64,000 nt of DNA from Guptibacillus hwajinpoensis (GTDB taxonomy: Bacteria > Bacillota > Bacilli > Bacillales > Guptibacillaceae): NCBI RefSeq assembly GCF_029277305.1, contig NZ_CP119526.1; one strand, given 5' to 3'. The position numbers and the translations under genes are program-made. The notes below the pieces were generated by a model, which made no database searches, had not been told where the DNA came from, and was given only the letters and a program-made list of their open reading frames with translations. Of this stretch, positions 16,311 through 24,724 are shown one piece after another. The first letter of the stretch is position 1. Each line of letters opens with the position of its first letter.

Positions 16311-17123
16311 ATGGAAGATGTAATGCTTTTACTTAAGTATATTTTATTAGGGTTATTTCAGGGTTTTACCGAGCCAATTCCTATTTCATCAAGTGGTCAT
16401 CTAGTAATTCTTCAAGAGTTCATTAATATGAAGAACGAAGGATTAGATTTCTTAATTCTTGTAAATTTCGGATCATTAATCGCTGTTTTATTTGTCTATC
16501 GAAGCGATATAGTTAGGTTATGTCGAAATGGATTGGGCTATCTTCTAACCAAAGATTCCGAGAGTAAGAGTGATTTTGATTTTATTCTTTATCTTATTAT
16601 TGGAAGCATACCTGCAGGCGTACTAGGTCTTCTATATGGTGATTATATAGAAATGAAATTAGACAAAGTATGGATCGTTGGTATTACGCTTATCATTACG
16701 GGACTAGCTCTCTGGTTAATAAGAAATTTACGTGGGGATAAAAACGAAGGACAACTTTCTTGGAAAGACGCCTTCATTGTAGGGCTCGCGCAAGCCGTAG
16801 CATTAATACCTGGGATTAGTCGTTCAGGTGCCACGATTGTAGCAGCTATGTTATTAGGAATGAAGCAACAGACTGCACTACGGTTTTCATTTCTTCTATA
16901 TGTTCCAGTTAGTTTAGGATCAATGATCCTGTCTATTGATACTCTAATGACAAAAGATCTATCAATAGTCGGTATTCCATATGTATTAGCGTTTCTAGCT
17001 TCCGTAATTGCATCCTATGTTGCTTTGAAATGGTTTATGGATATTATGGCTAAAGGGAATCTCAAATACTTTTCGTTTTATTGCTTTATTGTAGGAGGCA
17101 GCGTTCTATTTCTTTTATCATAG
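16311..17123 (+). CDS. uppP: Undecaprenyl-diphosphate phosphatase
   Basis: A 270-residue polytopic membrane enzyme of the BacA/UppP family, which recycles undecaprenyl pyrophosphate to the monophosphate for cell-wall synthesis. Both signature motifs are present: GFTEPIPISSSGHL (about residues 17-30) and PGISRSGATI (about 167-176). Extra copies of uppP raise tolerance to bacitracin, which fits a resistance-flavoured cassette. AGGAGAG precedes the ATG. The housekeeping copy is presumably elsewhere. Confidence 0.92.
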   Translation: MEDVMLLLKYILLGLFQGFTEPIPISSSGHLVILQEFINMKNEGLDFLILVNFGSLIAVLFVYRSDIVRLCRNGLGYLLTKDSESKSDFDFILYLIIGSIPAGVLGLLYGDYIEMKLDKVWIVGITLIITGLALWLIRNLRGDKNEGQLSWKDAFIVGLAQAVALIPGISRSGATIVAAMLLGMKQQTALRFSFLLYVPVSLGSMILSIDTLMTKDLSIVGIPYVLAFLASVIASYVALKWFMDIMAKGNLKYFSFYCFIVGGSVLFLLS

Positions 17124-17148
17124 TTTTTGAGGTTACGTAGAAAATTGA

Positions 17149-17175
17149 TCTTCCAGTATCTCGGAGAAAGAATTG
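17149..17175 (+). repeat. Cassette junction J12
   Basis: GATCTTCCAGTATCT then core variant CGGAGA 17162-17167. The right hairpin is weak. Confidence 0.65.
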
Positions 17176-17217
17176 AACATTGAGAGGGTAGCACATAATT
17201 CGATTTAAGGAGGACAA

Positions 17218-17400
17218 ATGGTCATTAGATTAATAAGAGTTATAAGTATTTTTTTCGTTCTTTACTTCCTATCAGCTTGGGTTTTACATATTATGGTAGA
17301 GTATACTCCTAATGCCTTACCATTATTTTTTGTTGGACTAATAGTTCTTTTAGTTGTAATAGCAGGATATCTAATTAATCATTATAGAAGAAGACAATAA
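17218..17400 (+). CDS. Small membrane protein (60 aa)
   Basis: Two hydrophobic helices (about residues 5-26 and 34-54) and a basic tail HYRRRQ. AAGGAGGA lies just upstream of the ATG. No family is recognised; single-gene cassette. Confidence 0.6.
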   Translation: MVIRLIRVISIFFVLYFLSAWVLHIMVEYTPNALPLFFVGLIVLLVVIAGYLINHYRRRQ

Positions 17401-17458
17401 TAGGTCCAACTTTATTTGCCGCAGATCTTAAATTGAAATATTTATTTAGATTGCTACA

Positions 17459-17502
17459 TTCTTCAGCAATCTCGGAGCTTATCTGTAATAAGATAGGCTT
17501 CT
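17459..17502 (+). repeat. Cassette junction J13
   Basis: TTCTTCAGCAATCT, core CGGAGC 17473-17478, GCTTATCT pairing with AGATAGGC. It belongs to the same hairpin class as J6 and J26. Confidence 0.85.
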
Positions 17503-17544
17503 GTTTAATTAAATGGCTATGTTAAAGTTTAATGTGATACTTCA

Positions 17545-17580
17545 CAAAAAATAGGAACTTCCACTTTTATGGAAGTTCCA
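17545..17580 (-). terminator. Terminator for the minus-strand small gene
   Basis: Inverted repeat GGAACTTCCA / TGGAAGTTCC. On the - strand it is followed by a T-rich run (AAAAAATA on the + strand at 17545-17552). Confidence 0.7.
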
Positions 17581-17642
17581 CTGTGGTATATTTTGCTTGT
17601 TAACTAAAGCAATAGGTTAATTAAATGGAAGATCATTTCCTA

Positions 17643-17759
17643 TCAATCACTGAAGATATCCTTCAAATCATTTTTTTCTTTTTTTAATCGTTGAAAATGC
17701 CTTTCTATTCGTCTTGCTATAAAAGGCAGAAATATAACTATTAACATAAGCCAAAGCAT
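17643..17759 (-). CDS. Small membrane protein on the minus strand (38 aa)
   Basis: It encodes one N-terminal hydrophobic helix (MLWLMLIVIFLPFIA) followed by a highly charged amphipathic tail. AAAGGTGG on the - strand precedes the ATG at 17759. It has its own terminator and is one of only two genes in the array that run against the rest. Function unknown; homologous tiny proteins are often left unannotated. Confidence 0.55.
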   Translation of the reverse strand: MLWLMLIVIFLPFIARRIERHFQRLKKEKNDLKDIFSD

Positions 17760-17888
17760 AAAAGTCCACCTTTACTTAAGAATTTCCCATTCAAACTCCC
17801 CTAATCCTTCCGTTCGAGGAAAAAAGAAATGTTAGATATTGAACTTACTTAATCTAATTGTATCATAAGTTTTCGTACAAAATTTACC

Positions 17889-17935
17889 ATCTTCCAGAAT
17901 CTCGAAGCGATAGTTTAAAAGAGTGTTTGCTTTAT
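17889..17935 (+). repeat. Cassette junction J14
   Basis: ATCTTCCAGAATCT, core variant CGAAGC 17903-17908, GCGATAG right arm with weak pairing. Confidence 0.65.
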
Positions 17936-17982
17936 GCTCCAAAGTTGCTGTTATTTGAACATTAAAGAGAAAGGAATTGATA

Positions 17983-18441
17983 ATGATTCGTTCAATATTT
18001 TCTATAGTAAGTTTAGGGTGTATATTTTTATTGACCGCCTGTATAGGGGAGGATTACGATTTCACTCCTCCAACAATGACAGTTTGGTACCATCATCTAA
18101 ACGATTATGATTCATATGAGCTTAAAGAGGCTTCCTTGAATTGGGAAGGTCCTAATGAGGAATACAAAAAGGCTGTTGTTGATTTTCAATCATTAGGAGT
18201 CGAACAGAATCAAATTAAGGTCAATGCTGGTTCAGAGGGAAACCTAGAATTAGAACATTCTGATTTTCAATTAGAAGAGTTTCAAGTATCTCTGTGGAAA
18301 AACAATGAAGAGATTGAATTGCCTGTAAATAAATCTAATGGTTTTCAATTTCCAGATTCAAAGGGTAATTATATCTTAGAAGTGAATCTGTCTTCTGATA
18401 TGGGAGATGTTCAATATGTGGGTAACATCGATCTAAATTAA
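17983..18441 (+). CDS. Putative lipoprotein (152 aa)
   Basis: A signal peptide with lipobox FLLTAC puts the lipid-modified Cys at about residue 20, so the protein is anchored outside the membrane. The rest is an acidic, beta-rich domain without a recognised family. The ATG at 17983 is chosen because AAAGGA lies about 7 bp upstream. Single-gene cassette between J14 and J15. Confidence 0.7.
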   Translation: MIRSIFSIVSLGCIFLLTACIGEDYDFTPPTMTVWYHHLNDYDSYELKEASLNWEGPNEEYKKAVVDFQSLGVEQNQIKVNAGSEGNLELEHSDFQLEEFQVSLWKNNEEIELPVNKSNGFQFPDSKGNYILEVNLSSDMGDVQYVGNIDLN

Positions 18442-18477
18442 CACTAATTTAGGGTAAATTCTAGAATTTATCCTGAT

Positions 18478-18512
18478 CCCAAGTCTTCTGGTTTATCGGA
18501 GCTTTAATAGAT
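18478..18512 (+). repeat. Cassette junction J15
   Basis: AAGTCTTCTGGTTTAT, core CGGAGC 18497-18502. Confidence 0.8.
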
Positions 18513-18546
18513 CAATACTTACAAAGTCAATAAAGGAGGAATGAAA

Positions 18547-18609
18547 ATGTTTCGAGGCTTTAGGTGTGTGCCATGGTCATGGGTGAACAGATTGTTTATT
18601 CATGATTAA
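18547..18609 (+). CDS. Possible 20-residue peptide gene
   Basis: ATG at 18547 with a very strong AAAGGAGGA 6 bp upstream, encoding MFRGFRCVPWSWVNRLFIHD. Because of the ribosome site it may be translated, or it may be the remnant of a lost cassette gene. No homology is recognised. Confidence 0.3.
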   Translation: MFRGFRCVPWSWVNRLFIHD

Positions 18610-18699
18610 CGTAAAACTTAATCATTTAAAAAATGATCTGTTTTCTACTCTACTATTGATGTAAACAAAGAATGCAGCAATATAGAATGGAGAGATAAC

Positions 18700-19164
18700 A
18701 TGATTAAGTTAAGTAAAGTTAATGAAGTTGAATTCGAGGAGTATTTGGATTTCATGATTCCTGACCATGCTAATGAAATTACTAAAAACTTCAATTTAAC
18801 ATTGGAGCAAGCTTTAGAGGAATCAGAAATGATGATCAACGACATGTTTAAGGATGGCTTAGCAACTGAGGGACAATGTCTCTATAATATTATAAAAGCT
18901 AACTCAAATGAAAAAGTGGGACTTCTTTGGTACAGCATCATTCCAGAAATTAATTCAGCCTACTTGTATCACATTTTAATTGATGAACATGAAAGAGGAA
19001 AAGGATATGGGACTAAGACTATTGAGATGCTACAAGATAATGTTAGAGAACGTGGTGTGAATGCAATTGGGTTAAGTGTGTTTGGGAAGAATGATGGAGC
19101 TTATAGGTTGTACAAGAAAATGGGATATTCAAATACGAGAATATCAATGGAGAAAACTCTTTGA
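18700..19164 (+). CDS. GNAT family N-acetyltransferase
   Basis: A 154-residue GNAT protein. AYLYHILIDEHERGKGYGTKTIEML (about residues 87-111) is strand beta4 plus motif A with the acetyl-CoA loop RGKGYG, and NDGAYRLYKKMGYSNTR is motif B. Motif RGKGYG is canonical, so it is likely active. The acceptor is unknown. GGAGAG precedes the ATG. Confidence 0.87.
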   Translation: MIKLSKVNEVEFEEYLDFMIPDHANEITKNFNLTLEQALEESEMMINDMFKDGLATEGQCLYNIIKANSNEKVGLLWYSIIPEINSAYLYHILIDEHERGKGYGTKTIEMLQDNVRERGVNAIGLSVFGKNDGAYRLYKKMGYSNTRISMEKTL

Positions 19165-19223
19165 AACCTAATTAATTTAGAGTCAGCCATTTGTTATGAA
19201 AGCGTTCCTTTGTCAAGAGGAAG

Positions 19224-19345
19224 ATCTTGAATTATTCCGTAAAATCGGAGCAATTGTGCAATATAATAGCAGCGTAAACGTTGAAGAACGATCTTCATTT
19301 ATCGGGCGTAATTCCCCACTGAGGAATTACGTCTTTTCTTTCAAG
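19224..19345 (+). repeat. Cassette junction J16 (double)
   Basis: First core CGGAGC 19246-19251; second core CGGGC 19303-19307 after ATCTTCATTTAT with ATTCC...GGAAT as hairpin. The roughly 150-bp composite matches J4 closely and also ends in a leader promoter. Confidence 0.8.
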
Positions 19346-19352
19346 AAAAGGG

Positions 19353-19380
19353 TTGAGTATGTGGATGGGTTTTGAATAAT
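19353..19380 (+). promoter_or_regulatory. Cassette-leader promoter (16-bp spacer)
   Basis: TTGAGT 19353-19358, 16 bp, AATAAT 19375-19380. One A is missing compared with the other copies, shortening the spacer. It serves the GNAT gene at 19448. Confidence 0.65.
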
Positions 19381-19447
19381 TGGAATTAAACGGCAGGGGA
19401 GTTATGATACAATTAGTCCAAATTTACAAAAAAGGGGAAATAGAGTA

Positions 19448-19885
19448 ATGGATGCATTAAGGATAAAAGAACTACACTCAAAGGCTGAAATTATTGAAGC
19501 ATTTCCAGTAATGAAGCAATTAAGAGCTCACCTAGATGAAGATACATATCTCGACCTGGTATTAGAGGCAAAAGAAATAGATAGGTATAAAATGTTTGCC
19601 CTAATCAATGGAGAAGAAATAGTTGCAGTAACTGGATTTAAGCCGATGACCACCCTTTATTACGGTAGGTTTGTATGGGTTTGTGATTTAGTTACAAACG
19701 ATAATGAGCGTTCAAAGGGATACGGTGAGAAACTACTTACCTATGTTCATAATTGGGCAAAAGAAAATAAATATGAAAGTGTTGCATTATCTTCGGGGTT
19801 ACAGCGTAAAGATGCACACCGTTTTTATGAAAATAAGATGGATTATGACAAAGTAAGTTATGTATTTAAAGCAACTTTAAAATAA
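19448..19885 (+). CDS. GNAT family N-acetyltransferase
   Basis: A 145-residue GNAT protein. VWVCDLVTNDNERSKGYGEKLLTYV (about residues 76-100) carries the acetyl-CoA loop RSKGYG, and RKDAHRFYENKMDYDKVSYVF is the C-terminal motif. AGGGGAAATAGAGTA precedes the ATG. Single-gene cassette with its own leader promoter; substrate unknown. Confidence 0.87.
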   Translation: MDALRIKELHSKAEIIEAFPVMKQLRAHLDEDTYLDLVLEAKEIDRYKMFALINGEEIVAVTGFKPMTTLYYGRFVWVCDLVTNDNERSKGYGEKLLTYVHNWAKENKYESVALSSGLQRKDAHRFYENKMDYDKVSYVFKATLK

Positions 19886-19892
19886 CTCCCTT

Positions 19893-19938
19893 ATACTGCA
19901 ATCTAGAAGCTTATCTGTAATAAGATAAGCTCCTTTTA
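19893..19938 (+). repeat. Cassette junction J17
   Basis: Diverged core (AGAAGC 19905-19910) after CTGCAATCT. GCTTATCT pairs with AGATAAGC and is followed by TCCTTTT. Confidence 0.7.
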
Positions 19939-19952
19939 TTCCCAATAAAAGA

Positions 19953-19981
19953 TTGAGTTTTTCATACCGATTTGAAATAAT
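19953..19981 (+). promoter_or_regulatory. Cassette-leader promoter
   Basis: TTGAGT, 17 bp, TGAAATAAT (hexamer 19976-19981), upstream of the broken CPBP gene. Confidence 0.75.
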
Positions 19982-20073
19982 TGGTATTGAAGATTTGGGT
20001 AGTGTCCAAGAGTAATCAAGGTTAAATGGGAGTGATATGAATCGAAAGTAACACATTTAATTGGAGGAGTTTT

Positions 20074-20675
20074 ATATTATTCTGTGCGTTGATATTAATC
20101 GGATTCGGAGGTTTTTCATACATATTCAGTATTAAATCACCTTGGTTTCAATACCGTCAATTTTATGGACTTATCTGGGTTGTATATAGTCTTTCAATTA
20201 TAGGATTTATTCCATCCATTAGAAAACATATTATTAAAGATATAAAGCTACCATCTAGGAAAAGTGTCATCTGGGTTTTACCTTCCGTTTTGGCGATCTA
20301 CTCTGCATATTTAGCAGCTACAAATTGGGAAGTTTTTATTAGCGAAGAACTATTAAGAAGAGAAACTTACGATATTTGGATATCTAATAGGAATGTTTTA
20401 CGTACTCTTCTATTTTCTTGTTTTATTGTACCGATAGCTGAGGAGATATTGTTCAGGGGAGTATTAATTGGATATGTATCAAAGAAGGTGAATATCTGGA
20501 TTGCAATTTTATTTCATCTATAATTTTCGGCTTTGTCCACTTTGATAATCCGATTTTTATCTTTATTGCGGGTTTTGTATTTGCGCTACTTTATAAGAAG
20601 ACTAACTCATTGATTCCTAGCATCTTAGCTCATATGCTTTGGAATATAATTGCGTATTTTGTAATTATGACTTGA
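20074..20675 (+). pseudogene. CPBP-family intramembrane protease, frameshifted
   Basis: The upstream frame (open to 20523) encodes transmembrane helices and the CPBP motif IAEEILFRGVLIG (EExxxR), then ends at TAA. From about 20512 another frame continues the expected family sequence with SIIFGFVHFDNP, GFVFALLYKKTNSLIPSILAHMLWNII, which carries the other conserved motifs (FxxxH and HxxxN). A 1-nt loss (or 2-nt gain) near 20515 explains this. The start also seems lost: GGAGGA at 20063-20068 points to an ATA at 20074 where ATG is expected; the first in-frame TTG is at 20089. A sequencing error could explain the frameshift alone. Confidence 0.75.
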
Positions 20676-20761
20676 GAAGAAAATTTGAAAAAAGACTTTT
20701 TCATTCAACGACATTGATTTATGACTCGGTTTTAAGATTATTAGCAAATAGTCGATATGAG

Positions 20762-20795
20762 ATCTTCTGTTAAATCGGAGCGATTGTTTTATAGG
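20762..20795 (+). repeat. Cassette junction J18
   Basis: ATCTTCTGTTAAAT, core CGGAGC 20776-20781. Confidence 0.82.
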
Positions 20796-20846
20796 TCATC
20801 GAAATTAACTTGATCAAGAAGAGGTCCTTTATTGGGGGAGAGAAAT

Positions 20847-21581
20847 TTGAGTAATGGTCAAAAGATAAATGTCGAAGGAACAGAGCTTTACTACGAGTAT
20901 GTTGCTATGTCTGACTCTAGCCCAACGGTCGTTTTTGAATCAGGTTATGGGTGGGCATTAGACAATTGGCAATCCATTAGAAAAGAAGTATCCACTTTTG
21001 CAAACGTGTTTTTTTATGACAGAGAAGGTATAGGGAAAAGTAATAATAGTCATAAACCCAAACATAGTTTACAAATTGTCGAGAATCTTAGAAACCTACT
21101 TAAAGCTGCAGATATCAAGCCTCCATACATATTAGTAGGACATTCGTTTGGTGGAGTAAATGTTCGACTTTATGCGAGTAGGTACCCTGAAGAGGTAACA
21201 GGACTAATCCTAATAGATTCAGTTCACGAAGATCAAAATAATGAAATGGTACCTCTGTTTACTAAGGAAGTAAAGAATGAATACTTAGGGCAATTCTTAG
21301 TAGAATCTTCGTTAAATGAATTTGAAGAAAGTCTAGAACAAGTTCGAGGAAGTAAACTCAAAAACATTCCTCTTATCGTGCTTACAGGAGGAACGCAACC
21401 CCATCATACGAGTGAATCCTTTGATGCCTGGATGAGATTTCAAATTGACCTTTCGTATCTAACTAAAACAAGTAAACACATTGTAGTTAAAGAGGCTGGC
21501 CACGCCATCCACATCGACAGACCGAAACCTGTCATAAATGCCATTAGAGAAATGGTTGAGATGATTACTTATAAATCATAG
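20847..21581 (+). CDS. Alpha/beta hydrolase
   Basis: About 244 residues. VVFESGYGWALDNW is the oxyanion region, DREGIGKS (about residues 58-65) the conserved turn, GHSFGG (about 94-99) the nucleophile, and EAGHAIHIDRP the His. TTG at 20847 is preferred because GGGGGAG sits 6 bp upstream; the earlier TTG at 20832 overlaps that site. Likely cytoplasmic esterase or lactonase-like; substrate unknown. It shares a cassette with the phosphotransferase that follows. Confidence 0.82.
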   Translation: MSNGQKINVEGTELYYEYVAMSDSSPTVVFESGYGWALDNWQSIRKEVSTFANVFFYDREGIGKSNNSHKPKHSLQIVENLRNLLKAADIKPPYILVGHSFGGVNVRLYASRYPEEVTGLILIDSVHEDQNNEMVPLFTKEVKNEYLGQFLVESSLNEFEESLEQVRGSKLKNIPLIVLTGGTQPHHTSESFDAWMRFQIDLSYLTKTSKHIVVKEAGHAIHIDRPKPVINAIREMVEMITYKS

Positions 21582-21639
21582 TACATCATTATTATTCTTA
21601 ACCACCTGTTTCAATCACAACAATAAAGGAGAGGATCCT

Positions 21640-22578
21640 TTGACGCATTTAGAAGAAAGAATGAGAGAGAAAAGGTGGAAGCTACTAAGTAAAGAAATTA
21701 TTCATGGTGCTCATGCAGGTAGTATATTTAGGGTTGACGTTTTAGATGATAAGAATCAAAGAGGATCCTATATCTATAAGCAATTTTCAGCCGATCGAAA
21801 TAATGAAATAGATATCTATGAAAAACTTAAAAATCCTATTAAGCAGTTTAGCAAATTAGTACAAGTCTGGAATATTGCTCCCCAGGCCATTTTAATGCAT
21901 GACCTTGAGTCACCACTAAAAGACACCTATGAAAGTTTATCTTTAACAGATAGGAAGAAGGTAATCAGTGATATTTTGCAGAGGTTATCAGACCTGCATG
22001 ATACAAGGTCGAACCCTTATACCCCCGAGTTACCTATTCACCAAATAAGCTCTGAATGGCGCAAATGGTGTCTAGAAGAAATGAAAAAGTTGTGTGCTCG
22101 CCACCATTGGGCAAAGTCTGAGTGGATCCAAACAATAAATGATACATATGACCAATTATCTTTAAGTAATTTTGAAGCGAGAACTCCTTTAGTCTTAACT
22201 CACGGAGATCCTCATTTAGAAAATATATTCCATTATGAAGAGCAGATTTGGTTTGTTGATTGGGAATGGGCAGCAATCGGTTCACCACTGAGAGATATAA
22301 CGATTCTGTTGCAGGATATTTATGACATAGAGTTAATTCATTTCATAATTAAGGCATATTGGAATCTTTTGAAGGAAAAACAGCTTAATATTGTAGAAGA
22401 AGATTATATGAAAGACTTTAACTATCTTTATATTGACCATACAACGATGATGCTAGCATGGGAAATACACAAGTATTTTCAAGGTTTTACAGATGAAAAT
22501 AACATTCAAAAAGTCACTGAATTTAAAGTAGGGGAAATCAAAAGGATAGCAAACGAAGAGAAAGGCTTATTCCATTAA
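21640..22578 (+). CDS. Aminoglycoside phosphotransferase (APH)-family protein
   Basis: A 312-residue kinase-fold protein. The catalytic loop is LTHGDPHLENIF (about residues 186-197) and the Mg-binding motif VDWEWAAIGSP (about 205-215). The family phosphorylates aminoglycosides, choline, homoserine or other small molecules, so a resistance role is only possible, not shown. It starts at TTG with AAAGGAGAGG upstream. The stop codon TAA (22576-22578) lies inside junction J19, so the site supplies the last codons. Confidence 0.82.
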   Translation: MTHLEERMREKRWKLLSKEIIHGAHAGSIFRVDVLDDKNQRGSYIYKQFSADRNNEIDIYEKLKNPIKQFSKLVQVWNIAPQAILMHDLESPLKDTYESLSLTDRKKVISDILQRLSDLHDTRSNPYTPELPIHQISSEWRKWCLEEMKKLCARHHWAKSEWIQTINDTYDQLSLSNFEARTPLVLTHGDPHLENIFHYEEQIWFVDWEWAAIGSPLRDITILLQDIYDIELIHFIIKAYWNLLKEKQLNIVEEDYMKDFNYLYIDHTTMMLAWEIHKYFQGFTDENNIQKVTEFKVGEIKRIANEEKGLFH

Positions 22579-22600
22579 ATCGGAGCGTTTGTTGCATGAA
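22570..22600 (+). repeat. Cassette junction J19
   Basis: TATTCCATTAAAT, core CGGAGC 22581-22586. It overlaps the end of the APH-like gene. Confidence 0.82.
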
Positions 22601-22624
22601 AGTATTTCAAAAAGGGGTCTTTTT

Positions 22625-23032
22625 ATGAACAAGTCTTTTTCAAGAGTGTTGATCAAAGACGAGGAAGGGAATATTTTAGTTGTTCAAGATAGAGAAAACG
22701 TATGGAACTTTCCTGGAGGAAAAAAAGAGGTGTATGAAACGATACTTGAGTGTGCTAAACGTGAAGTCAGTGAAGAGATTGGAATAAAAGTAAATGACCT
22801 AAATGAAATACATAAAGGGAAATATGTTTTTTCGGGTGTTGAATGGACTGGGCATTTCTTTCTGGCTCATTCGGCGTGTGGAGTTCCAACCTTGAATGAA
22901 AGAGATAAAATTAAAGGGCTTCGCTTTATAAAGGAAAATGAACAAGTGGATTTTCCAAAAGAGTTGTTGGAAAGTGTTAAATCCATATTTGACTACCTCC
23001 ATTACAAATCTGAATCTACATATTGGTATTAA
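22625..23032 (+). CDS. Nudix hydrolase
   Basis: A 135-residue Nudix protein. The box runs from GGKKEVYETILECAKREVSEEIGI (about residues 33-56) and keeps the REVSEE metal-binding core. Family members cleave nucleoside diphosphates linked to another moiety. ATG at 22625 is preferred (AAAAAGGGG upstream) over an in-frame start at 22589 that overlaps the junction. Substrate unknown; MutT-like or NDP-sugar activities are both possible. Confidence 0.88.
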   Translation: MNKSFSRVLIKDEEGNILVVQDRENVWNFPGGKKEVYETILECAKREVSEEIGIKVNDLNEIHKGKYVFSGVEWTGHFFLAHSACGVPTLNERDKIKGLRFIKENEQVDFPKELLESVKSIFDYLHYKSESTYWY

Positions 23033-23059
23033 GTGGTCTAAACGTAGGTATCACCATAT

Positions 23060-23095
23060 TGAGTCTTCCAGATATTCGGAGCAATTGTTGAATAG
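23060..23095 (+). repeat. Cassette junction J20
   Basis: TTGAGTCTTCCAGATAT, core CGGAGC 23077-23082, then AATTGTTG. Confidence 0.82.
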
Positions 23096-23140
23096 GATTA
23101 TTTTCCCCACATAAGTTTATTTACGAAAGGGTTTATAACA

Positions 23141-23546
23141 ATGTCTAATCCATATGATTGTATCACTGACTTTATTTTCGTTGAAACTGAAGTATAATGC
23201 ACATTCAACTTGGTCTTTGCCAGGTGGAGCAGTTGAATTTGGAGAAACCTTAGAACAAGGAGTTATTCGTGAAACAAAAGAGGAGACTGGTTTAGAAATT
23301 GAAGCAGGACCGATTCTAGCAGTTAATGAAGCATTTTTCACTAAGCAGCAACATCACGGTTTAATGTTTACATTTCAAGCTACTGTTATTGATGGAGAGG
23401 TTCAAATTGAAGATAAAAATGAAATCACTGAGATAGAGTGGGTAGACTTTAATACTGCTAACGAGTTAATGCCCTACCATAAAAATGGAGTAGAGGAATT
23501 AATGAAATCTTCTTCAGCTTACACTTTTCAAGGGAATGTTAACTAG
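23141..23546 (+). pseudogene. Chimeric remnant: start of a YdcF-like gene joined to an N-truncated Nudix gene
   Basis: The ATG at 23141 with GAAAGGG upstream opens a frame reading MSNPYDCITDFIFVETEV and then stops, resembling the N-terminus of YdcF/ElyC-type (DUF218) proteins. The overlapping frame from 23154 carries a full Nudix box (GGAVEFGETLEQGVIRETKEETGL) and C-terminus, but lacks the usual first strand. The simplest reading is a deletion fusing two cassette genes near 23190. A 130-residue Nudix product from the ATG at 23154 remains possible but has no good ribosome site. Confidence 0.55.
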
Positions 23547-23574
23547 CAAACTAGAAAATATATGACTCATACAT

Positions 23575-23600
23575 TATTCGATAATAACGGAGCGTTTATG
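23575..23600 (+). repeat. Cassette junction J21
   Basis: ATTCGATAATAA, core CGGAGC 23588-23593. Confidence 0.7.
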
Positions 23601-23617
23601 GATCAAAGAAACAATGT

Positions 23618-23658
23618 AAAGAGCTTGGAACCATATAAGCCGTAGCAAGCTCTTTTTA
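23618..23658 (+). terminator. Rho-independent terminator
   Basis: AAAGAGCTT pairs with AAGCTCTTT, then T residues. It lies just after J21. Confidence 0.8.
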
Positions 23659-23753
23659 GATATAAGAGAGTAACGCATTTAATTTTTACTGCTGTTTGTC
23701 TTTTGATTTATAGTCGGTAATTCTGAATAGAAGTTGTTGTGACGAGAAATTTT

Positions 23754-23993
23754 TTAAGGTCCAAAAAAGAATTCTGGAACCATAGTCCATAAGCTAATTA
23801 GGAGCAATACAATAGTTGGTGCAGCCCAATAAACAGTGTCTACACCCTTTCGTTCCATTATGTATATTATCAGGACCAATACAATCATCACTAGTGGTAA
23901 CAAAGGGTAGGCTCCATTTGCTACGATCTGATAAATCCATATGATAGAAATAAGAATACCTGACAAGATATTAAAAATATGAGATTTTTTCAA
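23754..23993 (-). CDS. Small membrane protein on the minus strand (79 aa)
   Basis: Three hydrophobic segments (about residues 7-24, 28-45, 54-72). On the - strand AAAGGAGG lies 7 bp before the TTG start at 23993, which supports it as real. It is the second gene in the array opposed to the general direction. It has no recognised family. Confidence 0.65.
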   Translation of the reverse strand: MKKSHIFNILSGILISIIWIYQIVANGAYPLLPLVMIVLVLIIYIMERKGVDTVYWAAPTIVLLLISLWTMVPEFFFGP

Positions 23994-24055
23994 GATCTAC
24001 CTCCTTTTGGATGGAAATTACCATTTCGATTACACAATACAATAGTTATACTTCT

Positions 24056-24085
24056 TATTCAATATAATCGGAGCAATTGTCCAAT
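24056..24085 (+). repeat. Cassette junction J22
   Basis: TTATTCAATATAAT, core CGGAGC 24069-24074, then AATTGTCC. Confidence 0.78.
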
Positions 24086-24170
24086 AGAGCATTAGCCCTT
24101 TATTACATAAACACAGGGAATAGCGTGGCGTTAACTATTTAACTAACGGGGCAGGTTAGATAAATCACAA

Positions 24171-24203
24171 AAAATAACTTATTTACAAAATAAGTTATTT
24201 TTT
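24171..24203 (+). terminator. Terminator-like hairpin in a cassette leader
   Basis: AAAATAACTTA pairs with TAAGTTATTTT followed by T residues, 44 bp before the GNAT start. Confidence 0.75.
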
Positions 24204-24246
24204 TGTGGTATTATATTTATTCAAAAACTTATATGGAGGGAAAAGT

Positions 24247-24672
24247 ATGAAAATAACTCAACAATGGAATCAAGAAGACAGTAATTATATTCGTAAAAAG
24301 GTAATTGAACACAATCTTTCTAAATTACCAGATGAAGTAAAACACCCAGTCAAAAACATTAGCTTTATTCTTAGAGATGAAGAAGAAAAAATTTTAGGTG
24401 GCATTACAGGAACGATTTTTTGGTATAACTTACATATTGATTTCTTATGGGTTGATGAATCTCTTAGAGGTAAAGGCTACGGAAAACAGTTATTAGATAA
24501 TATAGAGAAAATTGCCAGAGAGAATAGATGCAAACTCATTCAACTAGATACATTTAGCTTTCAAGCCCCAAATTTCTATCAAAAATATGGTTATGAAGTG
24601 GTGGGTGTAATAGAAGAACATCCTAATATTAATAATCAACAGTATTATCTTTCGAAGAAACTGGCTTATTGA
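24247..24672 (+). CDS. GNAT family N-acetyltransferase
   Basis: A 141-residue GNAT protein. LHIDFLWVDESLRGKGYGKQLLDNIE (about residues 59-84) contains the RGKGYG loop, and FQAPNFYQKYGYEVVG is motif B. ATG at 24247 with GGAGGG upstream is preferred over the in-frame extension from 24205. Typical of the YjdJ/YhfO-like single-domain acetyltransferases; substrate unknown. Confidence 0.87.
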   Translation: MKITQQWNQEDSNYIRKKVIEHNLSKLPDEVKHPVKNISFILRDEEEKILGGITGTIFWYNLHIDFLWVDESLRGKGYGKQLLDNIEKIARENRCKLIQLDTFSFQAPNFYQKYGYEVVGVIEEHPNINNQQYYLSKKLAY

Positions 24673-24724
24673 GATATGTTGTTCAACTAACCGGTGTTAA
24701 AGGAAAAGACTCTCTAAGAAATAC

